Positions 34,217 through 45,672 are shown, counted from the first letter of the stretch. The stretch: DNA of 64,000 nt from Megaleporinus macrocephalus (GCA_021613375.1 CM038720.1:5846462-5910461), one strand, 5' to 3'. Numbers and translations: made by a program. The notes: a model not told the origin generated them from the sequence alone.

Positions 34217-34620
34217 TCAAACGTAATTGGACAAACTAACATATTTATAAATACAGGGATTGTTTTTAATTCTTGGCTGCATATGATTTTGTGGGCAGAC
34301 CCTCTGAGAGCTCCCGTCCCAGTAAACTGTCGGGGAATAGTCAGCAGCTTCCATGAGCTGTCACTCACACTTAGACCAAAACCAGACCAAAACACCAGAT
34401 CCAGACAGCCTGATAAGACCTGTCCTCCCTTCTAAGCGTCCACTGTCTTTGAAGAAGCCAACGTGGGTGGACGAGGGTGAACAAACAATACAAACGAAGA
34501 TCTGTGGGCAAATTTATAAAGACCCCGAGAAGATGGAGAAGCTTGTGGGTGGCCTTCCCTCTACACCGACGCTACTGTTTGTTTAATGTGGTGTGTAAAC
34601 ATTGAAACTAACTTGCAAAT
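34217..34620. other. Unassigned spacer
   Basis: Ordinary sequence. Short open frames lack recognisable domains. Confidence 0.45.
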
Positions 34621-34990
34621 ACAGCCAGTATTAAAATGTCATTTCTGTGATGTCACAAAACACATTTACATTTATCTGGCAATTCAGTACCCAGCTGTTT
34701 AGCCCCGCCCATTCATCAAGAGTGTTGCAGCTTTTTAAACGAGCCACCATGCAGGACAGCCAATCAGAACAGAGTTCATTTACATACAGCACTGTGCAAA
34801 AGTTTTAGGCACTTAGAGACATTATTTTACATAAAAAACTTTTTTAGCACAGCAAAACCTAATTTTAGTATTAAAATAATATGAATTGTAATAGTATTAA
34901 TAAAGTGTGTGTGTATATATACATATTTATTTTATATATATATATATATATATAGACAAATATATTGACAAAATATATTTGCTTGTTCCA
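34621..34990. mobile_element. Dispersed short elements, including a Tc1-type end
   Basis: GTGATGTCACAAAACACATT at about 34648 is the start of a short repeat whose pieces recur around the LINE-1 (35168-35200). CACTGTGCAAAAGTTTTAGG at 34790-34809 is a fish Tc1-type terminus, with a relative at 46770. No coding capacity. Confidence 0.45.
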
Positions 34991-34994
34991 ACAT

Positions 34995-35001
34995 GTTCAG
35001 G

Positions 35002-35073
<72 letters not shown>

Positions 35074-35218
35074 GCATACATATATAAATATATATGTACT
35101 ACACACACACACGTCAAGGTCAAACAATTACTTTAAAGAGCTCAGTCTGTTTTAGATGTTCTGCTATTGTGATGTCACAAAAAAACAACATATTTGCATA
35201 TATCTATATGTGTGTGTA

Positions 35219-35250
<32 letters not shown>
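34995..35250. repeat. (TA)n microsatellite cluster
   Basis: TA runs at about 35003-35072 and 35223-35250 are separated by a CA run (35101-35112) and unique sequence. The right TA run directly abuts the truncated LINE-1. Confidence 0.9.
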
Positions 35251-35253
<3 letters not shown>

Positions 35254-35816
35254 AACTTTCTATAAATATATCAGCCGAAGTGTGGCAAAATATTTTAGAT
35301 AACATACAGTCCTCCTCCATATGTTTAAGACATGTTATTATTCAATTCAAAATAGTTAATCGCTTACACTGGACTAAAGTAAGATTGGCCAAATTTGTTC
35401 AAAATATGAATCCAATGTGTGAAAGATGTCAAATAGATCCAGCAACACATGCACACATGTTTTGGTTTTGTCCACAACTGAGTGTCTTTTGGAATTCTAT
35501 TTTTGACTTATTATCAGGAGTGTTTGAGCAGCCGATCCAGCCTTCCCCTATAGCAGCAATTTTTGGGGTGGCCCCCCAGGAAATCTGTCTGGGGAAATCG
35601 AGAACAAAGGTAGTGGCTTTTGCCACACTAGTGGCAAGGCGGCTTATACTACTTAAATGGAAAGAGAAAAACCCTTCGACCTTCAAAAATTGGGTGAACG
35701 ATATTTTGCATTTTATGGTGTTAGAAAAGATTAAATACTATGGCTGTAGTGGTACATTTTATAGTACTTGGCAACCTGTTTTGACTTATATAGGTAGTAT
35801 GGACTCTGTTGACTAA
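35251..35816 (+). pseudogene. LINE-1-type ORF2 C-terminal fragment
   Basis: A single frame is open from the (TA)n tract to the TAA at 35814-35816, about 188 codons (SQLSINISAEVWQNILD onward). It matches the C-terminal region of vertebrate L1/Tx1 ORF2 proteins downstream of the reverse transcriptase. The KIVNRLHWTKVRLAKF stretch is followed by CERC, then HAHMFWFC, a C-x2-C-x8-H-x4-C zinc-knuckle-like motif diagnostic of L1 ORF2, and a WKEKNPSTFKNWVND tail. The 5' part with endonuclease and reverse transcriptase is absent. This is the usual 5' truncation caused by incomplete target-primed reverse transcription. The lack of stops suggests a fairly young insertion, although it is dead by truncation. 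Confidence 0.88.
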
Positions 35817-36035
35817 TCAGCATCCAGTTTGGAAATTATTTCAATATCCCATATTCTGTTGTCATTTATATTTGTTTATTTTATTTAAACTGTTGTCTGG
35901 TTCTGGAAAACTGTATATGCTTATACAGTGATGGTCATACTTAGACAATATCTGATTTTATTTTTTTTTAAACGGAGAGACATTTGGATTTGGTGCAGTG
36001 TGGCTAAGGGGAGTATTGTTAGAGACCTTTGTTAA
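35817..36035 (+). mobile_element. LINE-1 3' UTR
   Basis: AT-rich sequence follows the ORF2 stop without coding capacity and contains a poly-T stretch near 35959. I place the element end just before the short TA run at 36038. No clear poly-A tail is visible, and target duplications were not resolved. Confidence 0.5.
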
Positions 36036-36829
36036 ATATATATATCTCAATAGGTCAAACTATTTCTTTAAAGAGCTCCAGTTATAGCACATTCAATCAG
36101 ACCTGTGCTAATTTGCATATATATGCCTTAAAGGTGCAGTTAATATTAATCTAACACTTGGTTTAAAATGTGTAACGGTGAATTGTGAGCTATTTGGTAC
36201 ATAAACCTACACAAATGTCACTAGTCAGTCTCAGAGGAAACCAATAAAATACTAGGACATGGGCCCTTTAAGTAACTTCATAAACAGACAGTGACTTTAA
36301 TGCCAGTCCATAAAGCTTATTCTGTTAAACAGCCACAAATGAGCATTATGCAAATCACATCATACTAATTGCTTGTTACTGTCCTCCTTTCACTGTGAGC
36401 CACATTAGCCCATATGGCCAAGCTGTTCCTTTAAAGGGGCATTCCACCGAGTTTTCAAAATTCCTGCATAATTCAAGAGATGCAAACACAGTCAGTTAAA
36501 GTGGTTTATGGTATAAACTGTTCATTGTAGAGAGACTTAGACAATTAGGAGAGTGTACTGTATCTTGGTTTTATTAATTAATTAATTTATTTATTAAGGT
36601 TTAGTTAGTTTTAAGAGTCTTCAGTTGTTTTTTATTTATTATTTTGGCCCAAATTTACAAAAGATTAACACTTCAGGGCTGTTTTTTTTTTTTCTTTAAT
36701 ACAGCGTCTGATGTTTAGTCTAGTGGCAGGTCTGTTTCAGTCTGACCTTAAAGTGGGTCATAACATATGTGGGGACTGTTTTGTCTCCCGCCATGAATAC
36801 ATGCATCAAACAGAAATCCAGTTAGAGCC
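36036..36829. other. Repeat-flank and AT-rich spacer
   Basis: 36053-36125 is a diverged copy of 35116-35195 (AGGTCAAAC...TTTAAAGAGCTC...TTTGCATATAT), so related sequence flanks the LINE-1 on both sides. The rest is AT-rich with no recognised gene. Confidence 0.5.
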
Positions 36830-37075
36830 CCAAACTGTCTTAAAACAATGTCTCAGACATCAGGCAGCATATTCAGCACATTGAGTTTATAGAAATGTAA
36901 TAACTTTCTGTGAGGGAGCTTTTATAGGTGGACGTCTGGTTCCATTGGCCACCACTGTAAGCAGTCCTGACTTGGTAAGGTTCTACAGAACAGAGCACTT
37001 AATACCAAACCCCTCTGAAGGACTTTGTTTACATCTTTACTCTTAAATTCTGAAGAAATCTGGAACAAAAAAGTC
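36830..37075. repeat. Dispersed repeat, copy 1
   Basis: Shares AATAACTTTCTGTGAG, GGACGTCTGGTTCCATT, CCACCACTGTAA and GACTTTGTTTACATCTT, in the same order and spacing, with 50570-50790. A dispersed family of unknown class. Confidence 0.75.
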
Positions 37076-37835
37076 TGTGGAGCTTTGTGTGTGTATCAAG
37101 TCTGCCCCCCAGTGGCCGAGCCAAAGAACAATACAGCGCAGGGGACTGGTATATAAAACAAATAGTACAAATGTGTCCTGCCAAACTACCAATGTAGAGC
37201 CCAAATCCCGAGACCAGCGCCGCCTGCCTGTCTGCCTCGTAAACGAGAAGGTCTGATGAAGTATTTCCGGCTGAGAGCTGTCAGCTTTATGGGCTGCGGT
37301 CCTCCGCTGGGCTATAGAGAGGCTGCGGTCTTGCTATTAAAGCGGAATGGGACAGACTCATTAGAGCCACAAGTGTCAGACGATGGAGAGGGTGCTGTCC
37401 AAGGTGCTGACCGCTCTGCTATCTGATGGCGGGGGATCTAATGGATGGCAGGCGTGCTGATGACCCATTTCTACTACTGGTGGGACAGCAGCTCTGTAAG
37501 ACTGGGCAGATTGCCTGGCTGATCTGAAGCAGGGCTGTGCATTACAGCATTTATTAATCATTAGCAGAACATTGGCATTAATAACACTGATATCACAGAC
37601 AGACCAATATGCAAATGAACCCTGTACATCGTCTCTGTGTTCATTGTGAAGCTCGGTGAGCTTCTGTAGACGAATCGAGCCAATTTTGGTTCAAATAACA
37701 GAGACCACTGTTTAATCATCTCATATTAAAGGCACAGTCATGCGTGTTGAAAAGGCCAATATCAAGAAAGCCTTATTTTTGTTAAAGAGCTTATTCTGAA
37801 TGTCCATATGTATATACATGCAGTGTCTCTGCATG
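37076..37835. other. Unique complex sequence, candidate conserved non-coding element
   Basis: From about 37190 to 37600 the sequence is non-repetitive, GC-balanced and contains homeodomain-like cores (GCATTTATTAATCATTAGC, GGCATTAATAAC). Open frames are short and lack domains. It is the best candidate in the window for conserved non-coding DNA, but this rests on composition alone. Confidence 0.35.
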
Positions 37836-37837
37836 GC

Positions 37838-37892
37838 CAGCTAGGGTGCGCCTAAGTCAGATACAAATTTGTTATATTCCAGGATCACGTTT

Positions 37893-37965
<73 letters not shown>

Positions 37966-39025
37966 CATCATATTATTTTTAATATTAATATTTTTAATAT
38001 TAATACTTAATATTATTTTTTTCTACATCATTTGAACACACCAATGGTCATTTACACTGTGTGAAAATTGTATAATGAATGGACCAATAGAAGTGTTCCA
38101 AAATAACAATATAAGAATTCTGGTTCCATTGACTTACAGTGAAAGTAAAGTATGTTTTTGGTCTCTCCTGTAAAGTTGCAATTTTGGAAAGTTGCAACTT
38201 GTTTTTCGTTGGACAGCGACGATATACAAGTCAATGGAACAAGGATTTTTTACAAGCTATTTTGGAGCATTTCTATTGGTCCATTGATCATAAAATTTTG
38301 TCACAATCTAAACGGCAGCTGCTGTATTTAAGTGTTGTCGAAAAAATTTAAATCGACAAAAATGGAGATGCATGTTTTTCATTGGACAGTGAGATTTTAT
38401 ATTTATATATAGAGATAGAGTAGGGAGGGGCGATATGGCCCTACAATAATATCACAATATTTTATGGTATTTTTGTGATAACGATACTCTTGCCGATATG
38501 ACAAAACATTGAATTAAAAAAAAATATTTCAAGAATACACTACTGCAACAAAATAAATTACATTTTATTATTAGATATGATAGGGCACACTCCTAACTTA
38601 GAAATGAAAATATACAAGAATTTTATCAGATTGTAACAGAAGTCAATGATCCAGAATGTCACGATACTAAATAATACACTCCAAATATCTCCACATATCC
38701 AGAACTGAAATAAAGTGAATGATACTGAACAGATAAAATCTGTCTCTAGTAGATATATAATGGGAAATGAGAAAAGTGTGTTTTTTTTTTTTGCTAAAGT
38801 AGTACCTGATGTGATAATTAGTGATGGGTGACATGGTATGATATTTCAGAGTATAACATCGTTCCCCATATTAAAAAATGTTGGCGATATTATTGTGTAC
38901 GATATGATATGGCATAACATCCCTAATATAGAGAGATAGAAAGAGAGAGAGAGAGTTCAGAGTTACGGATCCTGAAATCTCACAAATTTGCATCTAAGTT
39001 AGGCGCACCCTTGGGGTGGCCTTTT
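37838..39025. mobile_element. Composite bounded by inverted GCGCACC repeats
   Basis: 37838-37892 (GCCAGCTAGGGTGCGCCTAA...CAAATTTG...CCAGGATC) is an inverted match to about 38953-39025. The pair encloses a (TA)n tract (about 37896-37960), a head-to-head copy of the 250-bp family (38018-38393) and a GGGGCGATATGGCCC-type transposon (about 38427-38935, ends rich in CGATA/GATAT). Its class and whether it ever moved as a unit are unknown. Confidence 0.55.
38018..38393. mobile_element. Head-to-head double copy of the 250-bp family
   Basis: One copy reads GGACCAATAGAAGTG...GGTTCCATTGACTTACAGT...CGTTGGACAGCGACGATAT. The reverse complement of the same block follows at once (GTCAATGGAAC...TTCTATTGGTCCATT...GACAAAAATGGAGATGCAT), ending CATTGGACAGTGAGAT. 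Confidence 0.75.
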
Positions 39026-39644
39026 TACACAGGTATGACATAAAAATCACTCACAGAATACACACATACCGTTCAGTATATTTTAGTATATTTACTGTTT
39101 AAATGCTGAACTGAATAATTTTTTTTACTTTAAGAACAAGGGCTACATTTTAAATGATCATAAAGTGTTTATTTCTAATAAAAAAGTAAATAAAATGTTT
39201 AGTCTTGTTAACTTAGTTTCACATCTGAACAGTTTATCTCTCTCTTGTGTTCCTCCACACTTTCTCTTGTTCAGTGAGAGAAGTGAGCTCTTGGTGGTCC
39301 AGTCAGGACTTTAAACCTGGGCTGAAACTGTGTTAGGACCATTTTCACACACATATGAGATATCCAGAACGTTCTGTGTGGAGCGTACATCTCTGTCTCA
39401 GTCCATTCCTGGTTGAAAAGTCGTTTTTCTCTGTCGACTTATCTTTTTTTAAAGCACGCCGTCTGACTCGCTTTATTTCTGACTGCAGCTTCTAGCCTGT
39501 ATACCGTAAATACAAGAAAAGCTCCACCTCTTAAAATAAACACTGTCAACATTCAATTATTCTCAATAGTTTATCAGTTTGGGTCCGCATCGGACAACGT
39601 CTGGATCCGGACCCGGACTGCGGTCCGCCTATTAGTGACCTCTG
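39026..39644. other. Unassigned AT-rich spacer
   Basis: No gene or repeat family recognised. Confidence 0.45.
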
Positions 39645-39722
39645 GTCTAGAGATACAGATCCTGGAATCTCAAAGATTTGCATCCGACTTAGGCGCACCC
39701 TAGGCAGCCTTGCTGAGATGCT
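39645..39722. repeat. GCGCACCCTAGG-family fragment
   Basis: GAGATACAGATCCTGGAATC to CTTAGGCGCACCCTAGGC matches the core at 29265-29330 and in the units at 60.7-62.8 kb. Confidence 0.75.
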
Positions 39723-40235
39723 CACCAGTGATAGAGGTCCGGCAAAGAAAGTTACAGCGACTAAACCTGGAACAAATAACAGGATGTTATTCCAAACGAG
39801 GTTGTAGATAATAACATTCCGTATCAGTGGCCCAAAGTCCATTAGTCAACTAGTTCAGGTAATTAGTTCATATCACTCCTCTATTTCAAAGTACCTTAAG
39901 CAACATCACAACACAAGAACAATGTGTCTTCTGAATGTACTGTAAAACATAGTGAAGCTGCAATATAGTACATCCATTTGTACAGATCTGAAGTGGTGCT
40001 TCACCCGTTCCTGTTATGAAGGAGGCTTTCACTGACAAAGAACTATGAAGGTCACGCCACGAAGAGCGTTCTCAGAAAACTCAACGACATCCGCATTTCC
40101 TCAACCTTCCACTCCACAAGAGAAGCCTCAAGAACTTTCTATTAGACTGCTGCCTTTCATTTTCTTCTTTAAGCTTTTCTACTGGATGAAAGTACCTGCA
40201 GGCCAGAGCAGCTAAAGTTGATAGAACTGATATAC
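39723..40235. other. Unassigned spacer
   Basis: No feature recognised. Confidence 0.45.
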
Positions 40236-40330
40236 ACTCACCAAGGACTTGATTAGGAGCACCATATAACTGGATTTTCAGATCCGGTGACTGGGAAGGC
40301 CACTGAGGAACAGTGCTAGAACTCATTCAA
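40236..40330. mobile_element. Transposon-end fragment
   Basis: ACACTCACCAAGGACTTGAT followed by TAGGAGCACC is a decayed copy of the fish transposon terminus CACTCACTGGCCACTTTATTAGGAACACC-type (written here in words: the CACTTTATTAG end), which also seeded the 42-bp array at 11166. The following GATCCGGTGACTGGGAAGG is part of the same dispersed element. Confidence 0.5.
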
Positions 40331-40734
40331 AGAACGATGGCTTTCTTTGTGAAATGTTCATTTTATATTAACTGGCTATTTGAAGGTTGCAAAAAAGGTT
40401 CAAAGCCAATGAGGGCCAACTGGGGGACTCAGAGGTGCCCCCATGGTTAAAATACCACCATCTAAAAGTGGTGAAAATGAGAATAAGTGCCCTACTGGCT
40501 GCCCTTCACATGGAAAAATGATCGAGTGCCCTCTAGGGTGCCATTCCATGCAATAAATGATGATGTTGTGCCCTCTACAGCAAGACAATTCAATAATCTT
40601 AATGAGTGACTGAAGAGAATGTAATGCAGTTGCCCCCAACGATGGCCTAAATGTGACATCCCCTCTGGGTCCCCTCCCAAGGAAAAACATGTTGATAACA
40701 TGCCCTACAGGAAATAAAATCATTAAGATATAGT
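40331..40734. other. Unassigned spacer
   Basis: Sequence with repeated 'GTGCCC' phrases (about 40435, 40486, 40527, 40568) spaced about 41-51 bases apart, perhaps a very decayed tandem repeat. No gene recognised. Confidence 0.35.
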
Positions 40735-41010
40735 GTCCTTACAGTCTCCTCTAGAACATGCCTTCACACCAGCACCAGTTAGGCCGGTTAAAACTGACTC
40801 TGGTTCGTTTTGGCAGGTGTGAAAACAGTAATCACACTCGGGTGCAGACCAAAACAATTGCACCGAGACCCCCGAAAGGAGGTGGTCTCGGTCCAGTTCC
40901 AAACGAACTCCGGAGCGGTTTGTTTGTGGTGAGAACATGATCCAACCTCGATCCGACCCAAGTATTAGGTGTCCTCCACAAGATTGATCTAAACATCTTC
41001 TGCAGCCAGG
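40735..41010. mobile_element. MITE-like dispersed repeat
   Basis: Contains GGTTCGTTTTGGCAGGTGTG and GTGCAGACCAAAAC, typical of a common fish short transposon family with GGTGTGAAAAC-type ends. It encodes nothing recognisable. Boundaries and superfamily are uncertain. Confidence 0.4.
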
Positions 41011-41164
41011 TATGCTTTGCATTATGGGGTGTTTCAGATGGTGTAAACAGAGAACTGGAGAACTGTAGCAGCTAACAGGGCAAGGACAGTGAAGCGAGGT
41101 CTCTCTTAGACTAGCAGTGAGCACCTAAAGCTCAATCCTAGCAAGAATGAGCTGCTATTTATCT

Positions 41165-42065
41165 CTGGAACTACAGGTCCTCAACATGATCTTGCCATCT
41201 CATTCAAGAACTCCTTGAGCATTGAGGTCAGGACTCCAAACACCAAACTCTCAACCCTCTTCCATGTCTTTATGGAGCTTGCTTCGTGCACTGGTGGGCA
41301 GACATGTTGGAACAGGAAGGGGCTGTCCCCAAACTGTCCCCAAAAAGTTGGGAGCATGAAGTTGTCCAAAGTCTCTTTTCTCTTTTACTGGAACTAATGG
41401 GCTGAGTCCAAGTCCTTAAAAACAACCCCACACCATAACCCCCCCTCCACCAAACTTTACACTCAATGCAGAGTGTTACACACAATGCAGTCAAGACTGT
41501 TCTCCTGTCAACCGCCAAACCCAGATCAGATTGCCAGATGGAGAAGCATGCTTGGTCACTCCAGAGAACATGTCTCCACTGCTCTAGAGTCCAGTGTTGG
41601 TGTGCTTTACTCCACTGCATCTGACGCTCTGCATTGTGCTTGGTGACGTAAGGGCTTGATGCAGCTGCTCGGCCATGGAGACCCATTCCATGAAGCTCTC
41701 TACGCTCTGTTCTTGAGCTGATCTGAAGGCCACATAAAGTTTGGAGGTCTGTAGTGATTGACTCTGTAGAAAGTTGGTGACCTCTGTGCTCTATGCTCCT
41801 CAGCATCCGCTGACCTGCTCTGTCATTGTACGTGTTCTACCACTTGGTGTCTGAATGGCTGTCGTTCTCAATCACTTCCACTTTGTTCTAACACCACTGA
41901 CAGTCCACTGTGGAATATTTAGTAGTGAGGAAACTTCCCCACGGGACTTGTTACACAGGGCTCTTCCTCCCTCACAGGTCTGGAACATTCAGCAAGTGAA
42001 CCGCCAACGTTTCTCCTCTCTGTTCGTGACCACAGCACTGATACGGTCAAACACGCTGGAGAACT
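41165..42065 (-). pseudogene. Tc1-like transposase pseudogene, minus strand
   Basis: Reading from about 42065 down to 41165, the minus strand follows the whole order of a vertebrate Tc1-family transposase. The DNA-binding part is decayed (about 42060-41850). Then come STESITTDLQTLCGLQISS, RRELHGMGLHGRAAAS, HWTLEQWRHVLWSDQACFSI (position of the first catalytic Asp, in WSD) and VWWRGGYGVGLFL, which replaces the KxGGGGIMVWGCF motif. A second frame has DNFMLPTFWGQFGDSPFLFQH followed by CPPVHEASSIKTW (shown here in parts), where the second Asp (QHDNAPVH in the family) has become Cys. The third acidic residue is not recognisable. A 178-codon frame, 41270-41806, survives, but frameshifts and a lost catalytic residue make it dead. 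Confidence 0.88.
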
Positions 42066-42405
42066 AGGACAGTGGACCATGTGTCTCCACTCAGACCATC
42101 TGTCTGGAGAAACAGTGCTAATGATAAGAGCTGCGAGCAATTACTCACATTTCCTCGGAGGAAATGCCATCAGATCAACTGACATAATCAAACAACCGCA
42201 AACCCATCTGGAACGTATAAGAGCCGAGAGCTCACAACTGCCGTCCACTGCTTCTCCTTAACTACACGGTGGAGCTCAGATGAGAACGAGGGGGTACGTC
42301 CAGGGGGAAACTTCTAAAGGTGTATTTGTCCAGAGTCACCTTGAATGCTGTGTTTTCTGGAAGTTTGTTCAGTTCAGGTAGAGGGAAACCATAAGCATGC
42401 ACTTT
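42066..42405. other. Unassigned spacer
   Basis: Ordinary sequence. No gene or repeat recognised. Confidence 0.45.
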
Positions 42406-42925
42406 CTTCAAATGTTGACATCCCATTTCAAGACACTGACCTGTTTAGACAACGTTTAGTAAACAAGTCAATATTACAAGAAACAAATTCAATGTATAAT
42501 ATTTAATATGCCCTGCTCCCAAGAAATATGGGATTATCTTTGAGATACTAAGTCATCATTTTGATAATAGGCATTGTTAGGAACTACTAAGACATTTTGA
42601 GGAGATATTAAGTCACAATATTTGAGATACAGTCATTATTTCAACATATAAAGTCATTATTTTGAGACATGTCAATATTTCAAGACAATGTAGAGATACT
42701 ATGTCACATTTTACATAAAAATTATAAGTCAATATATTATGAGAAAAACACCATTATTTTGATATCAAATCATTATTTTGAGCTATTAAGTGATAAATTA
42801 AGTAAAATTTTGAGTCATTTTATTACAATACTATGTATCTTATATATTACTTCAACATATTAAATATCATTTTTTTGAGCTATTAAGTCATAGTTTTAAG
42901 GTACTTATCAATGTTATCAGTCAGT
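42406..42925. repeat. Degenerate AAGTCATTATTTTGAG repeat
   Basis: The phrase ATAAGTCATTATTTTGAGA and close variants recur at irregular 20-40-bp intervals, for example near 42550, 42610, 42650, 42770 and 42890. A heavily decayed minisatellite. Confidence 0.7.
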
Positions 42926-43500
42926 GTTATATATATATAACTTTTATATATACTGATTCCTTATGAGTTCCTTTTTATTTTTATATTGTATTTATTTTTA
43001 TCTTCATGCATTTAACTTGAGGTTTGAGTCTAATTGTGTATCCAACTGTTTAATTAGGTTTTTATAATTTATTATTTGATTTATTCTTTTTTATATCATC
43101 TTAGTTGTAATATTTTATTAATTTATATATTTTTATTCATTGTATCCTTATTTTAATTTTCAGTCCATTTTTACTTACTTTTAGGGTTTTTCTTATAATT
43201 ATTATTTTTGTTTTTTTAATTATTTAATTTTAATTAAGCTCTATTACTTTTTATTCATTGACTATTACTTTTTATAAACCATTTATATAATTGTTTTAAT
43301 TGTCTTTTTCATTTTTGTATTTATCCTTGTTGAAAACTTATTCAATGTTTCTGTTTTTAAACAATATTTATTTGCAATATTTTATATATCTTTTAATTCA
43401 TTTTACCATTAATCTTGTTTGCGATTATTGTTCAATGTAATCTTTATTTTCAATTTAATTTAAACAAATTAAAATCCATTTGAATTTCTTCGATTTTCGA
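42926..43500. other. Very AT-rich spacer
   Basis: T-rich, TTTTTATT-type sequence with no coding or repeat structure that I can define. Confidence 0.5.
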
Positions 43501-44270
43501 ATTTCTTTTTAATCTCTTTAAGCTGGTAATGCTCGGCTGCACTGAAAATGAGGGTCACCATCAAGGTAGTGGGGTCAATCCTTGTGTTAGCTTGATATGT
43601 TCAGGATTTTATTAAAAATTCATAATCATAAATAACTAAATTAGCAGTTTTCTGATTGGGTTTGGATGTGTTTCACATGTTTTATGATTTTGCTATTTTA
43701 ATTAATAATAAAGGTCAGCAGTGGGTCACTGTTAGCCCTCTCGGTGGAGACTGCCATAAAACAAGCGTCTATTAAATGTCATTTATTTCCAATTCTGATT
43801 GATATCAGCTGATTTTATCAGTGAAGTGATACATCAGTCAGGCCCCGCCTACTATCCCTGCCTTTAAAGTTGAGCCAGTGGAAATGCAGACAGTGCAGTA
43901 TATGACACCACTACAGTCTACGGGCTCACTACTGGTGCCAGATAAACGCTGGGCGAATCTAATTTTGGCCGCACTGTGCCGGGCTTCTCTCAGAGGTCAG
44001 GGATAATGGACAAGCAGTCGATAGCGTCTAAGAGAGGATAATGGGCCGCAGTGCGGGAATTTCTGAGCCAGGCTGTGCTCTACACCGGGGGGAAATAACG
44101 ATCAGGCTTGGGTTTCAGCTGTGAGCGTCCGCTGTGCTGTGTCTGTGTGTGCGGCGTTCGATATCTTTGATCGGAGGGACTTAAATAGAGCACAAGGTCA
44201 GTTTAAGCTCTTTTCTAAACCAACATTGGCCCTGCAGCGCAGTGGGTTACAGAGCATTACAGTCAGGCAG
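43501..44270. other. Unique complex sequence, candidate conserved non-coding element
   Basis: The part 43820-44230 is non-repetitive and GC-balanced, with mixed GC and AT motifs (GCGAATCTAATTTTGGCCGC). It resembles vertebrate conserved non-coding DNA in texture. No exon recognised. Confidence 0.3.
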
Positions 44271-44345
44271 GGATTACTGACTGGGCCAGACGGGCCAGAT
44301 CTCAGGGGTCTCTGAATGCCAGGGGCCTCTGGGGGGACCCCAGGC
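44271..44345. repeat. Fragment of the 28.1-kb GC-rich repeat
   Basis: GGATTACTGACTGGGCCAG, then GGGGTCTCTGAATGCCAGG, matches 28155-28230 in order. Confidence 0.5.
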
Positions 44346-44436
44346 CACTAGGTCCAGAGACGGATGAAATACTGGACACTACAGACACAAAGGACGTATG
44401 AACGAGTGGCTCTCGCAGATGTTAAATAACTATATC

Positions 44437-44690
44437 TTCACTGTCTAATGAAAAGCAAGTGCATTTTTGGCGATTTTCATTTTTCTACATCGTTTGAACA
44501 CGACAGCTGCTGTTTACATGGTGTACAAGTTCCAGGATAAATGGACCAATAGAAATGCTTCAAAATCACTTGGAAACATTTTTGGTTCCATTGACTTACA
44601 TTGAAAGTAAAGACTGTTTTTGGCCTCTCCTGTAAAGTTCCTATTTTAGAGGAATACTTGTTTTTCATTGGACAGCAACAATATAAACCA
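44437..44690. mobile_element. 250-bp inverted-repeat element (MITE), copy
   Basis: Ends CTTCACTGTCTAATGAAAAG and, read inward from the right, TTGCTGTCCAATGAAAAAC are terminal inverted repeats. The interior carries GGACCAATAGAAATGC, GGTTCCATTGACTTACATT and TTTTTGGCCTCTCCTGTAAA. It is non-coding. An open frame across it on the minus strand is incidental. Confidence 0.8.
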
Positions 44691-45426
44691 TTTAAAGGCC
44701 CCTTGGCATGTACCCTGCTGCCAAAGTTTCTATAATCCAAAGCCCCCCCAACACGGGGATTAACGGGGATCTATTACTCGTTTCCAGGTTTTACTCTTTC
44801 CTTTAGGGAGTCGTAGCTGTTTTGTGCATTTTCACTCTTACAAGGTGACATCATCACGTAACTCAGCCCTTATTGCCCGCCTACCAGCACAGAATGCTAA
44901 ACCAGTAAAAACTCACGTCCTGTCCAGTCTGGCCTGCGAAGATGGATCTACCAGCTTGTTCTACCAGACTTTCAGGATCGGACTCTGACTTAAACTGACA
45001 CAGCAGATCTGACAGCACTGTAAGAACAGCCCACAGCAGTGTGCAGGCAGTGTATGACCAATCAGAGCACACTGGGCTCATCAGGAGGCGGTGCTTAAAG
45101 ACACAAGAGCTCTAACAGCATTTCAGAGAGTGAATACAGACGTACAGTATGAGGAAAATATTGTGTCTGAGGAAAATCAATTCTAGTGAACATATTTTAT
45201 TTGAATATATTTACTTATTTTCTTGCAATTAGTTGATTAATCACTTCATCCAGGTGAGCTGTTTGTAGCATCTGGCTGAATATTTTTGCCATATTTTTAT
45301 TGAGACAAGCAAAAAGACAATCCGGACGCGAAGTTACCCAGAATTCTTAGCTTAGTTCCGAATTTCTGTTTATTAGCTCTTATTTTTAGTTCAGATGTAT
45401 TTTTTTTAAACAAACAACACATTTAT
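44691..45426. other. Unassigned spacer
   Basis: Ordinary sequence between two MITE copies. No gene recognised. Confidence 0.45.
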
Positions 45427-45672
45427 ATATCATCGCCGTCCAATGAAAACACATGCATCTCCATTTTTGTCCATTTCTATTTTTCTACATCATCTGATTA
45501 CAGCAGCTGCTGGAAAATGTCATGGACCATGGACCAATAGAAGTGCTCCAAAACAGCTTGGAAAAACTTCTGGTTCCATTGACTTACATTGAAAGTAAAG
45601 ACAGTTTTTGGCCTCTCCTGTAAAGTTGATATTTTGGAGAGACTTGTTTCTCATTGGACAGCCACGATATCT
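45427..45672. mobile_element. 250-bp inverted-repeat element (MITE), copy
   Basis: ATCGCCGTCCAATGAAAAC at the left and CATTGGACAGCCACGATAT at the right are inverted. The interior is closely similar to the copy at 44437, in the same orientation. Confidence 0.82.

Noticed and set aside
35251..35816. Host zinc-finger gene
   Set aside because: The motif order matches the C-terminus of LINE-1 ORF2, with 3'-UTR-like sequence after it and truncation at the left.
41270..41806. 178-codon minus-strand gene
   Set aside because: Recognised as part of a decayed Tc1-family transposase with frameshifts and a lost catalytic Asp.
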